From: Bostrychus sinensis
Taxonomy: Eukaryota; Chordata; Actinopteri; Gobiiformes; Eleotridae
Direction of reading: 5' to 3'
NCBI GenBank assembly: GCA_020698575.1
Contig: CM036255.1
Span: forward strand, 14,929,501 to 14,993,500
DNA: 64,000 nucleotides
Shown here: positions 1 through 7,882 of the stretch, piece by piece
Numbering within the stretch: the first letter of the stretch is position 1
How the letters are laid out: each line of letters opens with the position of its first letter
Position numbers and translations under genes: made by a program
The notes under the pieces: generated by a model
Seen by the model: only the letters and a program-made list of their open reading frames with translations
Databases searched by the model: none
What the model was told of the DNA's origin: nothing

Positions 1-82
1 AACCATCTGTAACGTTAGACTGCTTCATCGGTGTAGATCAAGCTGAGATAACATCAGTCATTATGTTCTCCTACACCTCAGC

Positions 83-1574
83 TTGTCTTTTAGACCCAAT
101 ACCACCAAACTTTTTAAAGAAACTCTTCCCCTAATTAATGAACCTATACTCAATATAATAAAAACCTCCTTAGAAACAGGTTATGTGCCACAGTCTTTTA
201 AATATGCAGTTATTAAGCCGCTTCTGAAAAAACCCAGTCTAGATCCTGACATTTTAGCCAACTATAGACCAATATCAAATCTCCCTTTTATTTCAAAAAT
301 CCTAGAAAGAGTTGTAGTTAAACAGTTATCTCGCCACCTACAGGACAATAGCTTATTTGAAGATTTTCAGTCAGGGTTTAGACCCCACCATAGTACAGAA
401 ACTGTGTTACTTGGAGTCACAAATGACTTGTTATTAAGTTCAGACAATGGACTGGTCTCAATCCTAGTTCTGTTAGCTCTCAGTGCAGCCTTTGACACGA
501 TTGACCACAGCATCTTACTCCAGAGATTAGACCGTGACATAGGGGTCAGAGGAGTCACCCTCTACTGGTTTAAATCCTACTTATCTGATAGGTACCAGTT
601 TGTCAGTGTAAATGAACATTCCTCACAGTGCAGTGAAGTTAGCTACGGAGTGCCACAAGGCTCAGTACTTGGACCCATTCTGTTCATGCTTTACATGCTG
701 CCTTTAGGAAACATAATCAGAAAACATGGCATTCATTTTCACTGTTACGCAGACGACACACAGTTGTATTTATCAATTAAACCTGATCAGAATGGCCGCG
801 TTGAGAAACTTAGCGCCTGTGTGAGAGACATAAAGACCTGGATGACAATTAATTATCTCCTCCTAAACCCAGAAAAAACAGAGGTATATATACTAGGCCC
901 CAAAAAGCTGAGAGATGCTCTGTCTGACCAGATAATCTCCCTGGATGGTGTCAGTGTAGCCTCAAGTTCTACTGTGAGAAACTTAGGAGTTTTATTTGAC
1001 CAAGATTTATCATTTAAGGCTCATATAAACCAAGCCTGTAAAACAGCATTCTTTCACTTACGTAACATAGCCAAAATCAGAAATATTTTATCTAAAAGTG
1101 ACGCTGAAAAACTTGTCAATGCGTTTGTTACATCTAGTTTGGATTACTGTAACTCTCTGCTGGCAACGTGCCCTAAAAACTCATTAAAATGTTTTCAGCT
1201 TGTTCAAAACGCAGCAGCAAGATTATTAACAGGAACTAACAGGAGAGAACATATTACTCCTGTGCTAGCTTCACTTCACTGGCTTCCAGTTCAGAATTAG
1301 GTTTAAAATCCTTCTCCTGACTTACAAGGCCGTAAATGGTACGGCCCCATCCTACATTAATGATGTTATTGTGCCATACCAACCAAGCAGAGTACTGCGC
1401 TCTCAAAATGCAGGGCTTTCTAAAAGTACAGTTGGCGGTAGAGCCTTTAGTTACCAAGCTCCTGTTTTATGGAATCAGCTTCCAGCTCATGTTAGAGAGG
1501 CAGACACAGTCTCTACATTTAAGGTTAGGCTAAAAACGTTCCTTTTCAAGAAAGCTTATGGTCAGGCCAGCTAG
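83..1574 (+). pseudogene. L2-clade LINE reverse transcriptase, broken
   Basis: Second ORF of an L2 LINE: reverse transcriptase for target-primed integration. Seen in order: the YRPISNLPFISKILERVV block (motif 1-2 region), QSGFRPHHSTET, motif A at residues ~129-139, motif B GVPQGSVLGPILF, motif C YADD, and the thumb region. The frame stops at 1298-1300 (TAG), but the C-terminal domain continues in another frame to 1574. The break sits where GTTCA would be expected twice, so a 5-base loss is a plausible cause. Another 1-base shift near 105 separates it from upstream coding sequence. The motif A aspartate codon is GCT (476-478), giving LALSAAFD where the family has LDLSAAFD, so the catalytic carboxylate is gone. 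The frame upstream of 83 has no real start; the gene is cut by the window edge. Confidence 0.9.
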
Positions 1575-1866
1575 GAACAGGGTTAACTCCACAGCTGAAG
1601 GTAGGCTGCTCTAGGAGCTAGAAGCTGGGGGAAGTATGGTGCACTGAGCCTCTGTCCTCTGGTTTCATCTGCTGCTCCTCTTCTATCACTGTAATTAATA
1701 TTATCTAATATTCTATATCTCCAATCAGTTCCTTGCTATTCACAAGTTGTCCATCTCTCCCGCTCCCCTCCGGGGGAGTGGGGACTGTTTCAGATGCCTG
1801 GCTGCTGGCAGATGTCCCAGTAACGATTGGATCTTAGCTGACCCCATCTGTGTTCTTGTCCCGTCC

Positions 1867-2110
1867 TGTGGGCCCTCAACCTCACCTCTAAGGATTTCCC
1901 AGATCTACCTCAACCCACTCACCTGTCTGGATGAGGCCCTGCTGCAGCCTGGATTTCCCGGACCTATCTCGCCCCACTCACCTGTCTGGATGAGGCCCTG
2001 CTGCAGCCTGGATTTCCCGGACCTATCTCACCCCACTCACCTGTCTGGATGAGGCCCACCTGCTGCATCCTATGACTTCCGCAACCTACCTCACCCCACT
2101 CCCTGGATGA
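1867..2110 (+). repeat. Minisatellite of ~59-bp units in the L2 3' UTR
   Basis: The phrase CCCACTCACCTGTCTGGATG recurs at 1914, 1973 and 2032, with a partial fourth start at 2095, giving a period of 59, 59 and 63 bases. The second and third units are nearly identical, while the outer ones have diverged. It lies in the untranslated tail of the L2 LINE. Confidence 0.85.
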
Positions 2111-3189
2111 ATCCTTACAGAGCTGATCTATGATCCTATAGGTGAGCTAATGAACTAACAGTCCTAGACGCATTGCCTGTCCTGGGAGAGGATCTCTCCT
2201 TTTTTATTTATTTTATTTTTCCTTTATTTAACCAGGAAAGTCCTATTGAGATTCGAAGACCTCTTTTTCAAGGGAGTCCTGGCCAAGAGGCCCACACAAC
2301 AATCCATAAAATAACAAATTCATATAAAACAATTAAAATATTAAAGACATACTTAAAAACAGTGACAAGTCAGTGATTGCTTTTCCAGGTCTTTCAGAAG
2401 AGTGTTAAAAAGAGCCATAGGCACAAGAGTTTGGAGTTTTAAAACTCTCTGTAAACAATTCCAATCAGTTGGAGCACGATACTGAAAGGACAGTTTTCCC
2501 CTCTCTGTTCTCACAGTAGGAACAGTCAATGTGTAGACATCCTGAGAACGCAAATTATCAGGCCTGTGCTGAAGATACACACTCAGGTATGGAGGAAGTA
2601 GGCCAACAAGTCCCTTATAAATAAGTCTGTACCAGTGTGTGAGCCGCCGGGTCGCTAAAGCGGGCCATCCAACACGAGAGTAGAGTTCACAATGGTGGGT
2701 ATGTGCACTACAGTTTGTTATAAAGCGCAAAGAGGCGTGAAACACTGAATCCAGTGACTGCAGAGCTTTGGCTGGGGCATGCATATGCAAAAGGTCCCCA
2801 TTGTCCAGCACAGAGAGGAATGTTGCAGCAACAAGTCTCTTCCTGGCATTGAACGAGAAAGACAACTTATTTCTGAAATAAAAACTCAGTTTAAGAGACA
2901 ACTTTTTAACAAGAGAATCAATATGAAGCTTAAAAGACAGTCCATCATCAATTATAACACCCAAGTATTTAAAAACATGTACAACTTCAATAACTGAGCC
3001 GTCTGGTGTAACAACTGGAAGAATATTTTGCACATTCTTACTTCTAGAGAACAGCATCACTTTAGTTTTGTTTGCATTAAGAGAGAGCTTCAATTCAGAG
3101 AAGCTGTGGCAAACTATGTTAAACGCATTTTGCAATTTGTCAATGGCTTCAGTGAGTGAAAATGCAGAAGAATATATGATCATGTCATC

Positions 3190-3655
3190 TTGCCTGGAAA
3201 ATCCAGACTGATATCTCTCTGTATTATTATACAGAGAAATATCAGTCTGGTCACCACGCCGTCCGCAGTGGTTTCCTCAAATCCCAACCGTACCATTAAT
3301 TTTGATTCGCTTATTTAAGTCATGTGTTCTTCGCGAGCAGCGTCCGCAACAACAACAATCAAGGTGGCGCACTGAGGACCCGAGTTTGTTTCATTCAGTG
3401 GTAAATTCCGTTTTAAATGACCAAAAACATATCGAGTCATTAAAACCACAGCAGCTTGCAGCACTAGAAGCCTTTATATATATAAAAAAAATGTTTTCGC
3501 GTTGCTTACTTTCTTGTTGCTTTGTTAACGTCACGTCCGCCATTTTCTGATTGGCTAACTCCGCTGCCCGTTTGCTCCGCGCTAGAAATCGAATTGATTC
3601 TATGGCAACCAGACTCATCCACTGGTACAGCGGTGAGTCTGGAATTTCCAGGCAA
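3190..3655. mobile_element. 466-bp MITE with 9-bp target duplication
   Basis: Terminal inverted repeats TTGCCTGGAAAATCCAGACT (left) and TTGCCTGGAAATTCCAGACT (right, reverse complement) differ at one position. The flanks carry an identical 9-bp duplication, CATGTCATC, at 3181-3189 and 3656-3664. No transposase is present; the short open frames inside match nothing. Both ends carry a subterminal hairpin (CCAGACT...AGTCTGG). A 9-bp duplication fits Mutator-like or Merlin-like transposases better than hAT (8 bp) or mariner (TA); the superfamily is inferred only from this. The duplicated bases encode Asp-Asp-Met of the host LINE's RT motif C. Confidence 0.88.
3203..3250. repeat. Subterminal hairpin in the MITE
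   Basis: Arms CCAGACTGATATCTCTCTGT and ACAGAGAAATATCAGTCTGG are reverse complements with one mismatch around a short AT-rich loop. Confidence 0.9.
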
Positions 3656-4470
3656 CATGTCATCCGTATAAAAATGACAATTTGCATTTTTTACATTCTG
3701 TCCCACATCATTTATATAAATAGTGAACAGAAGTGGGCCCAGAATAGACCCTTGTGGTACACCTTAAATAACAGACAGATCATCTGAACACTGATCACCA
3801 CATTTAACCCTTTGAGATCTGTCACAAAGATAATTTGAAATCCATCTAATTGCTTGTTCCGAAAGTCCAATGCTTACAAGTCGTTGCAATAATATTTGAT
3901 GATCTACGGAATCAAACGCTTTAGACAGATCAATGGAAATGGAAGCACAATTTAGTTTTTTATCAGACGCCCAGCAAATATCATTTACAAACTTCAATGC
4001 TGTTGTTATGGTGCTATGCTTTTTCCTGAATCCTGATTAAAATCTGGAAAGGATTTCACAAGTCTCCAAATATGATTTTAGTTGTTCATTTATTAGAAAA
4101 ATAATCTAAAATCTAAAATCTTGAATTGATAAATTTGAAATTGGTATGTAATTACTTAGGACACTTTAGTCACCTCACTGGGCTGTATGTACTTAAAAAG
4201 TGGAAATACAAAAGCAGATTTCCACATTTTAGGGATTTCTGAAGTAGACAAGGTCAGATTAAAAATGTGTGTGAGCGGCTCTGCTATAAATTCAGCTGCC
4301 ATTTTCAAAAAATAGGGGTCCAAAAGATCTGGGCCATGTGACTTTTTAGTCTCAAGATGTTTGAGCTCTCTTTGCACGTCCTCAATCTTAAAGGGCTGGA
4401 AATTGAAAGAGGAAGGCCTGGAGGCTTGAGGAAAATGTCCATCATATGCCGCATTATCATTTGAATTTTT

Positions 4471-4905
4471 TTACCCAGAAGCTATAAAATATTTGTTAAA
4501 ACAATTTAACATTTCATGTTTGTCTCGAACAACAGTTGATTCATTAACAATAAATGTTGGAAAGGAGTGAGTTTTATCACTCACAGAAAGAGATTTAATT
4601 GTTTTCCAAAAACATTTAGGGTCATTTAGACTGTCAGTAGTAATAGATAAATAATATTCTGCTTTGGCTTTCTTAATTAAGTAAGAACATTTGTTTCGTA
4701 ACCCTCTGAAGGTAAGCCAGTCATCAGTAAGACTGGATTTTCTTGCTTTTGGCCAAGCCTTGTCGCGTTGATTAATAATGTTTGAAAGTTCAGATGAGAA
4801 CCATGGATTATCCCTACCTTTTATTCGAAATTTCTGGAATGGAGCATGTGTGTTAACAACATTGTTAAAAATTTCATAAAAAATAATTCCAAGCCAATTC
4901 AACAT
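4471..4905 (-). pseudogene. Linker between endonuclease and RT of the nested LINE
   Basis: A 144-codon open frame on the minus strand with the features usual between the endonuclease and RT of CR1/Jockey-group LINEs: HAPFQKFRIKGRDNPWFSSEL, then an RDKAW...LRNKCSYLIKKAKAEYY block and DPKCFWKTIKSL. It continues the element between the endonuclease piece (upstream on the minus strand) and the RT. It overlaps the endonuclease frame by a few bases in a different frame, so a frameshift separates them. Confidence 0.8.
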
Positions 4906-5438
4906 CTGGAATTAGACAAAATTGCAAAATTGCAATTTCTTAAATCAAGCAGAAAGCCTTGCTCCGAAAAACGTTTAAAATCCCTCTTTATGATGACACA
5001 TGGTTTTCTTTTAATCACTTTTGTGCTTCTGACCGCTGCCACAACACAATGATCACTTAAGTCATTGCAAAACACCCCTGTGGCATTATATTTATGCGGA
5101 GCATTGGTCAAAATAAGGTCTATCAAGGTAGATTTCTCACAACACTTTGGATTGGGACGAGTAATGAGCTGGGTCAAGTTTAGAAAATCAAATAAGGATT
5201 TAAATTCATCAGATATTGGGCTGAGCCAGTCGGAATTTAAGTCTCCAACTAGGATCAATTCACTGGTATTTAACTCCAGCAAAAGTTGCTTTAAAGATTC
5301 TAATGTACTAGGGAGAGCAGATGGTGGCCTATAGCACCCTACCACATTTAAAAAGATACTTGTGGAAAGTTCAATTTTTAGTGCAAGGAAGTCTAGTTGT
5401 TTAGGAAGAGATGTGGTATTGCATATTTCAACATGCAA
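4899..5438 (-). pseudogene. Apurinic-type endonuclease domain of the nested LINE, 5'-truncated
   Basis: C-terminal two thirds of an exonuclease-endonuclease-phosphatase fold domain that nicks target DNA for LINE integration. Visible motifs are VVGCYRPPSA, LVGDLNSDW (the N-x-D type active-site block), STLIDLILTN and SDHCVV, containing the catalytic histidine. The N-terminal active-site part is missing because the LINE copy is truncated at about 5440. The frame is open over 179 codons and shifts near its end into the linker frame. Confidence 0.82.
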
Positions 5439-5440
5439 GA

Positions 5441-5516
5441 ATGATTTAACATAAGCTTATGTTATGTTAAATCATAACCTTATGGAGCCCTACCTTCAGT
5501 AGGGCTCCATAAGGTT
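5441..5516. repeat. Two adjacent hairpins at the L2/nested-LINE junction
   Basis: First hairpin: ATGATTTAACATA (5441-5453) pairs perfectly with 5463-5475. Second hairpin: an 18-base arm (5476-5493) pairs perfectly with 5499-5516 around the 5-base loop CTTCA. The right arm of the second flows into the L2 tail (AAGGTTTCTTC), so the left arm looks like an inverted copy of L2 sequence made at the 5' junction of the LINE insertion. That origin is inference. Confidence 0.85.
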
Positions 5517-5737
5517 TCTTCATTTTTCCCACAACTGGGTTTTTTTAGGAGTTTTTCCTTACCGAGAAGGCGGGTCTAAGGACAGGAGTGTCCTGGGTCT
5601 GTTTAGTGTAGTTATTGTTTGTGTTGATTGTGTGTTAAGTCTGATTGTGTGTTTATGTTTGATCAACAGTTGTGAAGCCCTTTGAGGCGACTTTTGTTGT
5701 GATACTGGGCTATACAAATAAAACTGAATTGAATAGA
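5499..5737 (+). mobile_element. L2 LINE 3' tail (continuation of the element at 1-2199)
   Basis: Sequence typical of fish L2/Maui 3' ends: TTTCTTCATTTTTCCCAC, GGAGTTTTTCCTTACCGAGA, GGGTCTAAGGACAGGAGTGT, TGTGAAGCCCTTTGAGGCGA, then GGGCTATACAAATAAAACTG and GAATTGAA. It is followed by four ATAG units (5733-5748). It directly continues the L2 3' UTR left at about 2199. Confidence 0.88.
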
Positions 5738-5748
5738 TAGATAGATAG
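5733..5748. repeat. (ATAG)4 microsatellite
   Basis: Four perfect ATAG units at the meeting point of the L2 tail (+) and the 3' end of the next LINE (-). Confidence 0.9.
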
Positions 5749-5752
5749 AACA

Positions 5753-7235
5753 TAATAAACATAATAGATTAAAAGTCACTAACAATAGTAATAAAGTGCA
5801 CTTTCAACAAGATCCGTTATAGAGTCTTATGGCAGCCAAAATAAATGATCTTCGGAACCACTCAGTACTGCAGCGAAGTGAAAGGAGCCTCTAACTGCGA
5901 CTACTTCTGTGAGAAGCCAAAGTCTCGTGCAGTGGGTGACTTTTGTTGTTGAGGATAGCCTGCGACATGCTCCTCAGTCTTCTCTCCACCAAAGTCCCCA
6001 CAGAGTGTACCCTACCACCCAGCACAGACACACATTTCCTGACCAGTTTGTCCAACCGGTTGCTGTCCCTCACCGTAATGCTCTTACTGAAAACAAAACA
6101 AAAAACACAGCACTGGCCACAACTGTCAGTTCTGACGTAAAAAATGTGTAACATCTCATTACAGACCTCAAATTATTTAAGCCTTCTCAAAAAGAATAGT
6201 TTGTTCTGACCTTTTTTATAAGAGGTATTAGTCTGTATGGACCAGTCCAGTTTGTGATTGAGGTGAACTCCTAGAGATTTATAAGAAGCAACGACCTCAG
6301 TGTTATCTCCATCACTGTTAACAGGCAGACGGGGATATTTCTTCCTGCCCAAATCCATAATCATCTCTTTTGTTTTTGATGTATTTAAAATGAGTCCATT
6401 ACATTTGCGCCAGTCAGTAAAATCAGAGATGAGCTTCCTGTATTCCTCCTCATTGCCTTCCTTCACACAAGCCACGACTGCTGTGTCATCCGAATATTTC
6501 TGTAAGTGACATGATGAGGACCTGTATGCAAAGTCAGCAGTATATAAGGTGAATAGGAATGGAGATAGCACTGTTCCCTGAGGAGCTCCAATGTGTGTCA
6601 CTACAGTTTCCGACACTCTACTCCCCAGCCTGACATACTGGGGCTGCTCTGGTAAATAATTGTGGATCCATGAGATAAAAACAGGATCCACACCAAATTT
6701 CTCAAGCTTTCTTCTCAATATCATAGGCTGGATGGTATTAAATGTGCTTGAGAAATTGAAAAACATGAGCCGTACATACCACCCAGGACAATCCAAAAAA
6801 GACTGAAGCATGTACAGAACTGCATCCTCCACCCCCATGCTCTCCAAATAGGCGAACTGCAATGGATCCAGTGCCTGCTGTACCTGTGGCCTGAGGAGCC
6901 AGAATAGGAGCCTCTCAATGGTCTTCATGATTAGGGAGGTCAGGGCCACTGGTCAGTGGTCCTTGACCCCAGCCGGCTTCCCCACTTTGGGAACCGGCAC
7001 AAGGCAGGAAGTTTTCCACCAGACAGGAACCTGACCCATTAGGAGACTCTGACTGAACAAAGTCTGCAGAGGCACAGCCAACTCAGAAGAACACTCCTTG
7101 AGAACTCCTGGCGCTATCCCATTAGGACCCGCAGACTTTCCAGGCCGTAGCCTCCTCAGCTCAGCATGTACCTATTGTAAGTCAGAACTGTGAAGACTAT
7201 AAGAAGGCTCACACACTTTTCCTCCACAAAATATT
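5753..7235 (-). mobile_element. Third LINE (Rex/CR1-type), antisense, 5'-truncated
   Basis: A non-LTR retrotransposon read on the minus strand, truncated at its 5' end near 7235, where a SINE-like sequence starts, with a short AT-rich 3' UTR ending beside the L2 tail. It carries the GAPQGTVLSPFLFTLYTADF and YSDDTAVV motifs of a common fish LINE type, which I take to be Rex1/CR1-group. No target duplication is visible. Confidence 0.85.
5822..7210 (-). pseudogene. Reverse transcriptase of the third LINE, with two nonsense codons and a lost motif A Asp
   Basis: From the 5' side on the minus strand: GKSAGPNGIAPGVLK, MGQVPVWWKTSCLVPVPK, then a TGA near 6954 where the family has Arg (a CpG-decay change), then an open frame from 6949 to 6173. 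That frame holds LQFAY, motif A (residue ~65), motif B GAPQGTVLSPF, motif C YSDD, LILNTSKTKEMIMD and LGVHLNHKLDW. A TAA at 6175-6173 interrupts FFLRRLK; the same frame continues to about 5891 with the C-terminal NNKSHPLHE block. A frameshift follows before RRSFILAAIRLYNG (~5830). Motif A reads FFNFSSTFN; the family aspartate is Asn (codon 6757-6755), so the catalytic carboxylate is lost. Confidence 0.88.
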
Positions 7236-7395
7236 CATGGTATGGTGGCAGAGTGGTTAGTACTCCTGCTTTTTCTCATTGTCCAAAGTCATGCCTGTGT
7301 TAGATGAATTGGTAATTCTAAAATGGCCACATTGCCCTGCGATTAACTGTCCATTGCCCAGGGTTAACCATGCCTAAGGCCCAAATTTATTATAC
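7236..7395 (+). mobile_element. tRNA-derived SINE, internally shortened
   Basis: Starts with GGTGGCAGAGTGGTTAGTAC, the same tRNA-like head as the copy at 17402, with an A-box-like TGGCAGAGTGG, and ends with a GCCCTGCGATTAACTG...GCCCAGGGTTAACC block that matches the 3' tail shared by the copies at 17402, 25655 and 51713. The middle is missing. Confidence 0.65.
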
Positions 7396-7480
7396 AGTCT
7401 TTTTATTTGTTGCTGTCCGAGGTTCTCAAAACTTACAGGAAACCTTGAAGTAACAACATTCTCTTTATTTTCATTGCAGT

Positions 7481-7771
7481 GTTCAACCTACGATGGCCAA
7501 AATGGAGAGTCACAAGAACAATAAGCTAGTTAAACAACTGCAACAAGTTAACCCTGGACCAAAACAGCCCAAGAGAGAGTTACATTTACGTTACATACGT
7601 TTTCCTGGTCCATGCGCCTCAAAACCTTCAGAGAGCCAGAGTAAGAGTAGCAGACAGGAGCATGCAGCCACCTCCAAAGAAAGCCATTGGTCCAAGCAGA
7701 GAGAACATCACCACCAGCACCATAAAGTTTACAGCTCTCACAGCCAGAGCCATGTCAATGCAGGGCTGTAA
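7481..7771 (+). CDS. Possible terminal exon of an unidentified gene
   Basis: An open frame of 92 codons from an ATG at 7493 (open from 7481 as a continuation). A good splice-acceptor shape precedes it (CTCTTTATTTTCATTGCAG ending at 7480), and poly(A) signals AATAAA at 7824 and 7877 follow the stop. The product would be very hydrophilic, rich in Ser, His, Lys and Gln (KSSRQEHAATSKESHWSKQR, then EHHHQHHKVYSSHSQSH), ending in VNAGL. I recognise no family. The region is less AT-rich than its flanks and the codons lean to CAG, AAG and AGC. It could be a host last exon, part of an unknown repeat, or chance. The opposite strand is also open and reads hydrophobic, as expected opposite a Ser/His-rich frame. 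Confidence 0.3.
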   Translation, partial: VQPTMAKMESHKNNKLVKQLQQVNPGPKQPKRELHLRYIRFPGPCASKPSESQSKSSRQEHAATSKESHWSKQREHHHQHHKVYSSHSQSHVNAGL

Positions 7772-7823
7772 AGGAGGGCAGATGATGACCACAAAGATTA
7801 TGGACCAAATAAGAGGCACTGCC

Positions 7824-7882
7824 AATAAAAACATATGGCAGTGACAGCCTTTTTCTTCCTTTTATTTCTTGATTTCAATAAA
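7824..7882 (+). promoter_or_regulatory. Candidate polyadenylation signals
   Basis: AATAAA at 7824-7829 and 7877-7882, 53 and 106 bases after the stop of the candidate exon. AATAAA is common by chance in AT-rich DNA, so this counts only together with that exon. Confidence 0.3.

Larger units (their letters stand above)
1..2199 (+). mobile_element. L2/Maui-clade LINE, main part (cut by window start and by a nested LINE)
   Basis: A non-LTR retrotransposon copy on the plus strand. It enters at the window edge inside its reverse-transcriptase gene, which runs to about 1574, followed by a long C-rich 3' untranslated region with a minisatellite (1867-2110). The motif YADDTQLYLS and the C-terminal block RAFSYQAPVLWNQLP are typical of fish L2 (Maui) elements. 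At about 2199, just after GGAGAGGATCTCTCC, the L2 sequence stops and an antisense LINE begins; the expected L2 continuation (GGTTTCTTCATTTTTCCC and onward) reappears at about 5511. That the two pieces are one element is inferred from the order of motifs in fish L2 3' ends. The copy is dead. Confidence 0.9.
2353..4377 (-). pseudogene. Reverse transcriptase of the nested LINE, split by a MITE
   Basis: Minus-strand RT fragments in order. 4377-4156 is the N-terminal part (KSHGPDLLDPYFLKM). A degraded stretch follows. 3997-3764 holds SGFRKKHST and motif A SIDLSKAFDSVDH, with its aspartate kept. A nonsense codon at 3766-3764 sits directly before GVPQGSILGPLLFT (motif B). Motif C (FYTDDM) is interrupted by the 3190-3655 insertion. 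3183-2353 is the thumb and C-terminus, ending at a stop before the 3' UTR. The insertion plus duplication is 475 bases, so it also shifts the frame. The stops, the internal loss between 4156 and 4060 and the insertion make it non-functional. Confidence 0.85.
2200..5475 (-). mobile_element. Nested CR1/Rex-type LINE, antisense, inserted in the L2 3' UTR
   Basis: Second non-LTR retrotransposon, about 3.3 kb including a 466-bp MITE. Read on the minus strand it has an endonuclease remnant, a linker, a reverse transcriptase and a 3' UTR ending in a TTTCCTGGTTAAATAAAGG-like tail with A/T-rich repeats at about 2200-2235. The tail type and the RT motifs GVPQGSILGPLLF and LYxDD place it in the CR1/L2/Rex1 group; the exact clade is uncertain. 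It is flanked on both sides by pieces of one L2 element, so it inserted after that L2. The 5' end is truncated and ends in two hairpins (5441-5516). I see no clear target duplication. Confidence 0.8.

Noticed and set aside
1867..2110. CRISPR-like repeat array
   Set aside because: Units are contiguous without unique spacers, and the host is a vertebrate; it is a minisatellite in a LINE tail.
3302..3550. Open frame inside the 3190-3655 insertion as a transposase
   Set aside because: Only 82 codons with no DDE or zinc-finger pattern; the insertion is a non-coding MITE.
7628..7834. Hydrophobic, membrane-protein-like frame on the minus strand
   Set aside because: It is the mirror of the Ser/His-rich plus-strand frame; CAC/CAT/AGC codons read Val/Met/Ala in reverse. 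It has no supporting signals of its own.
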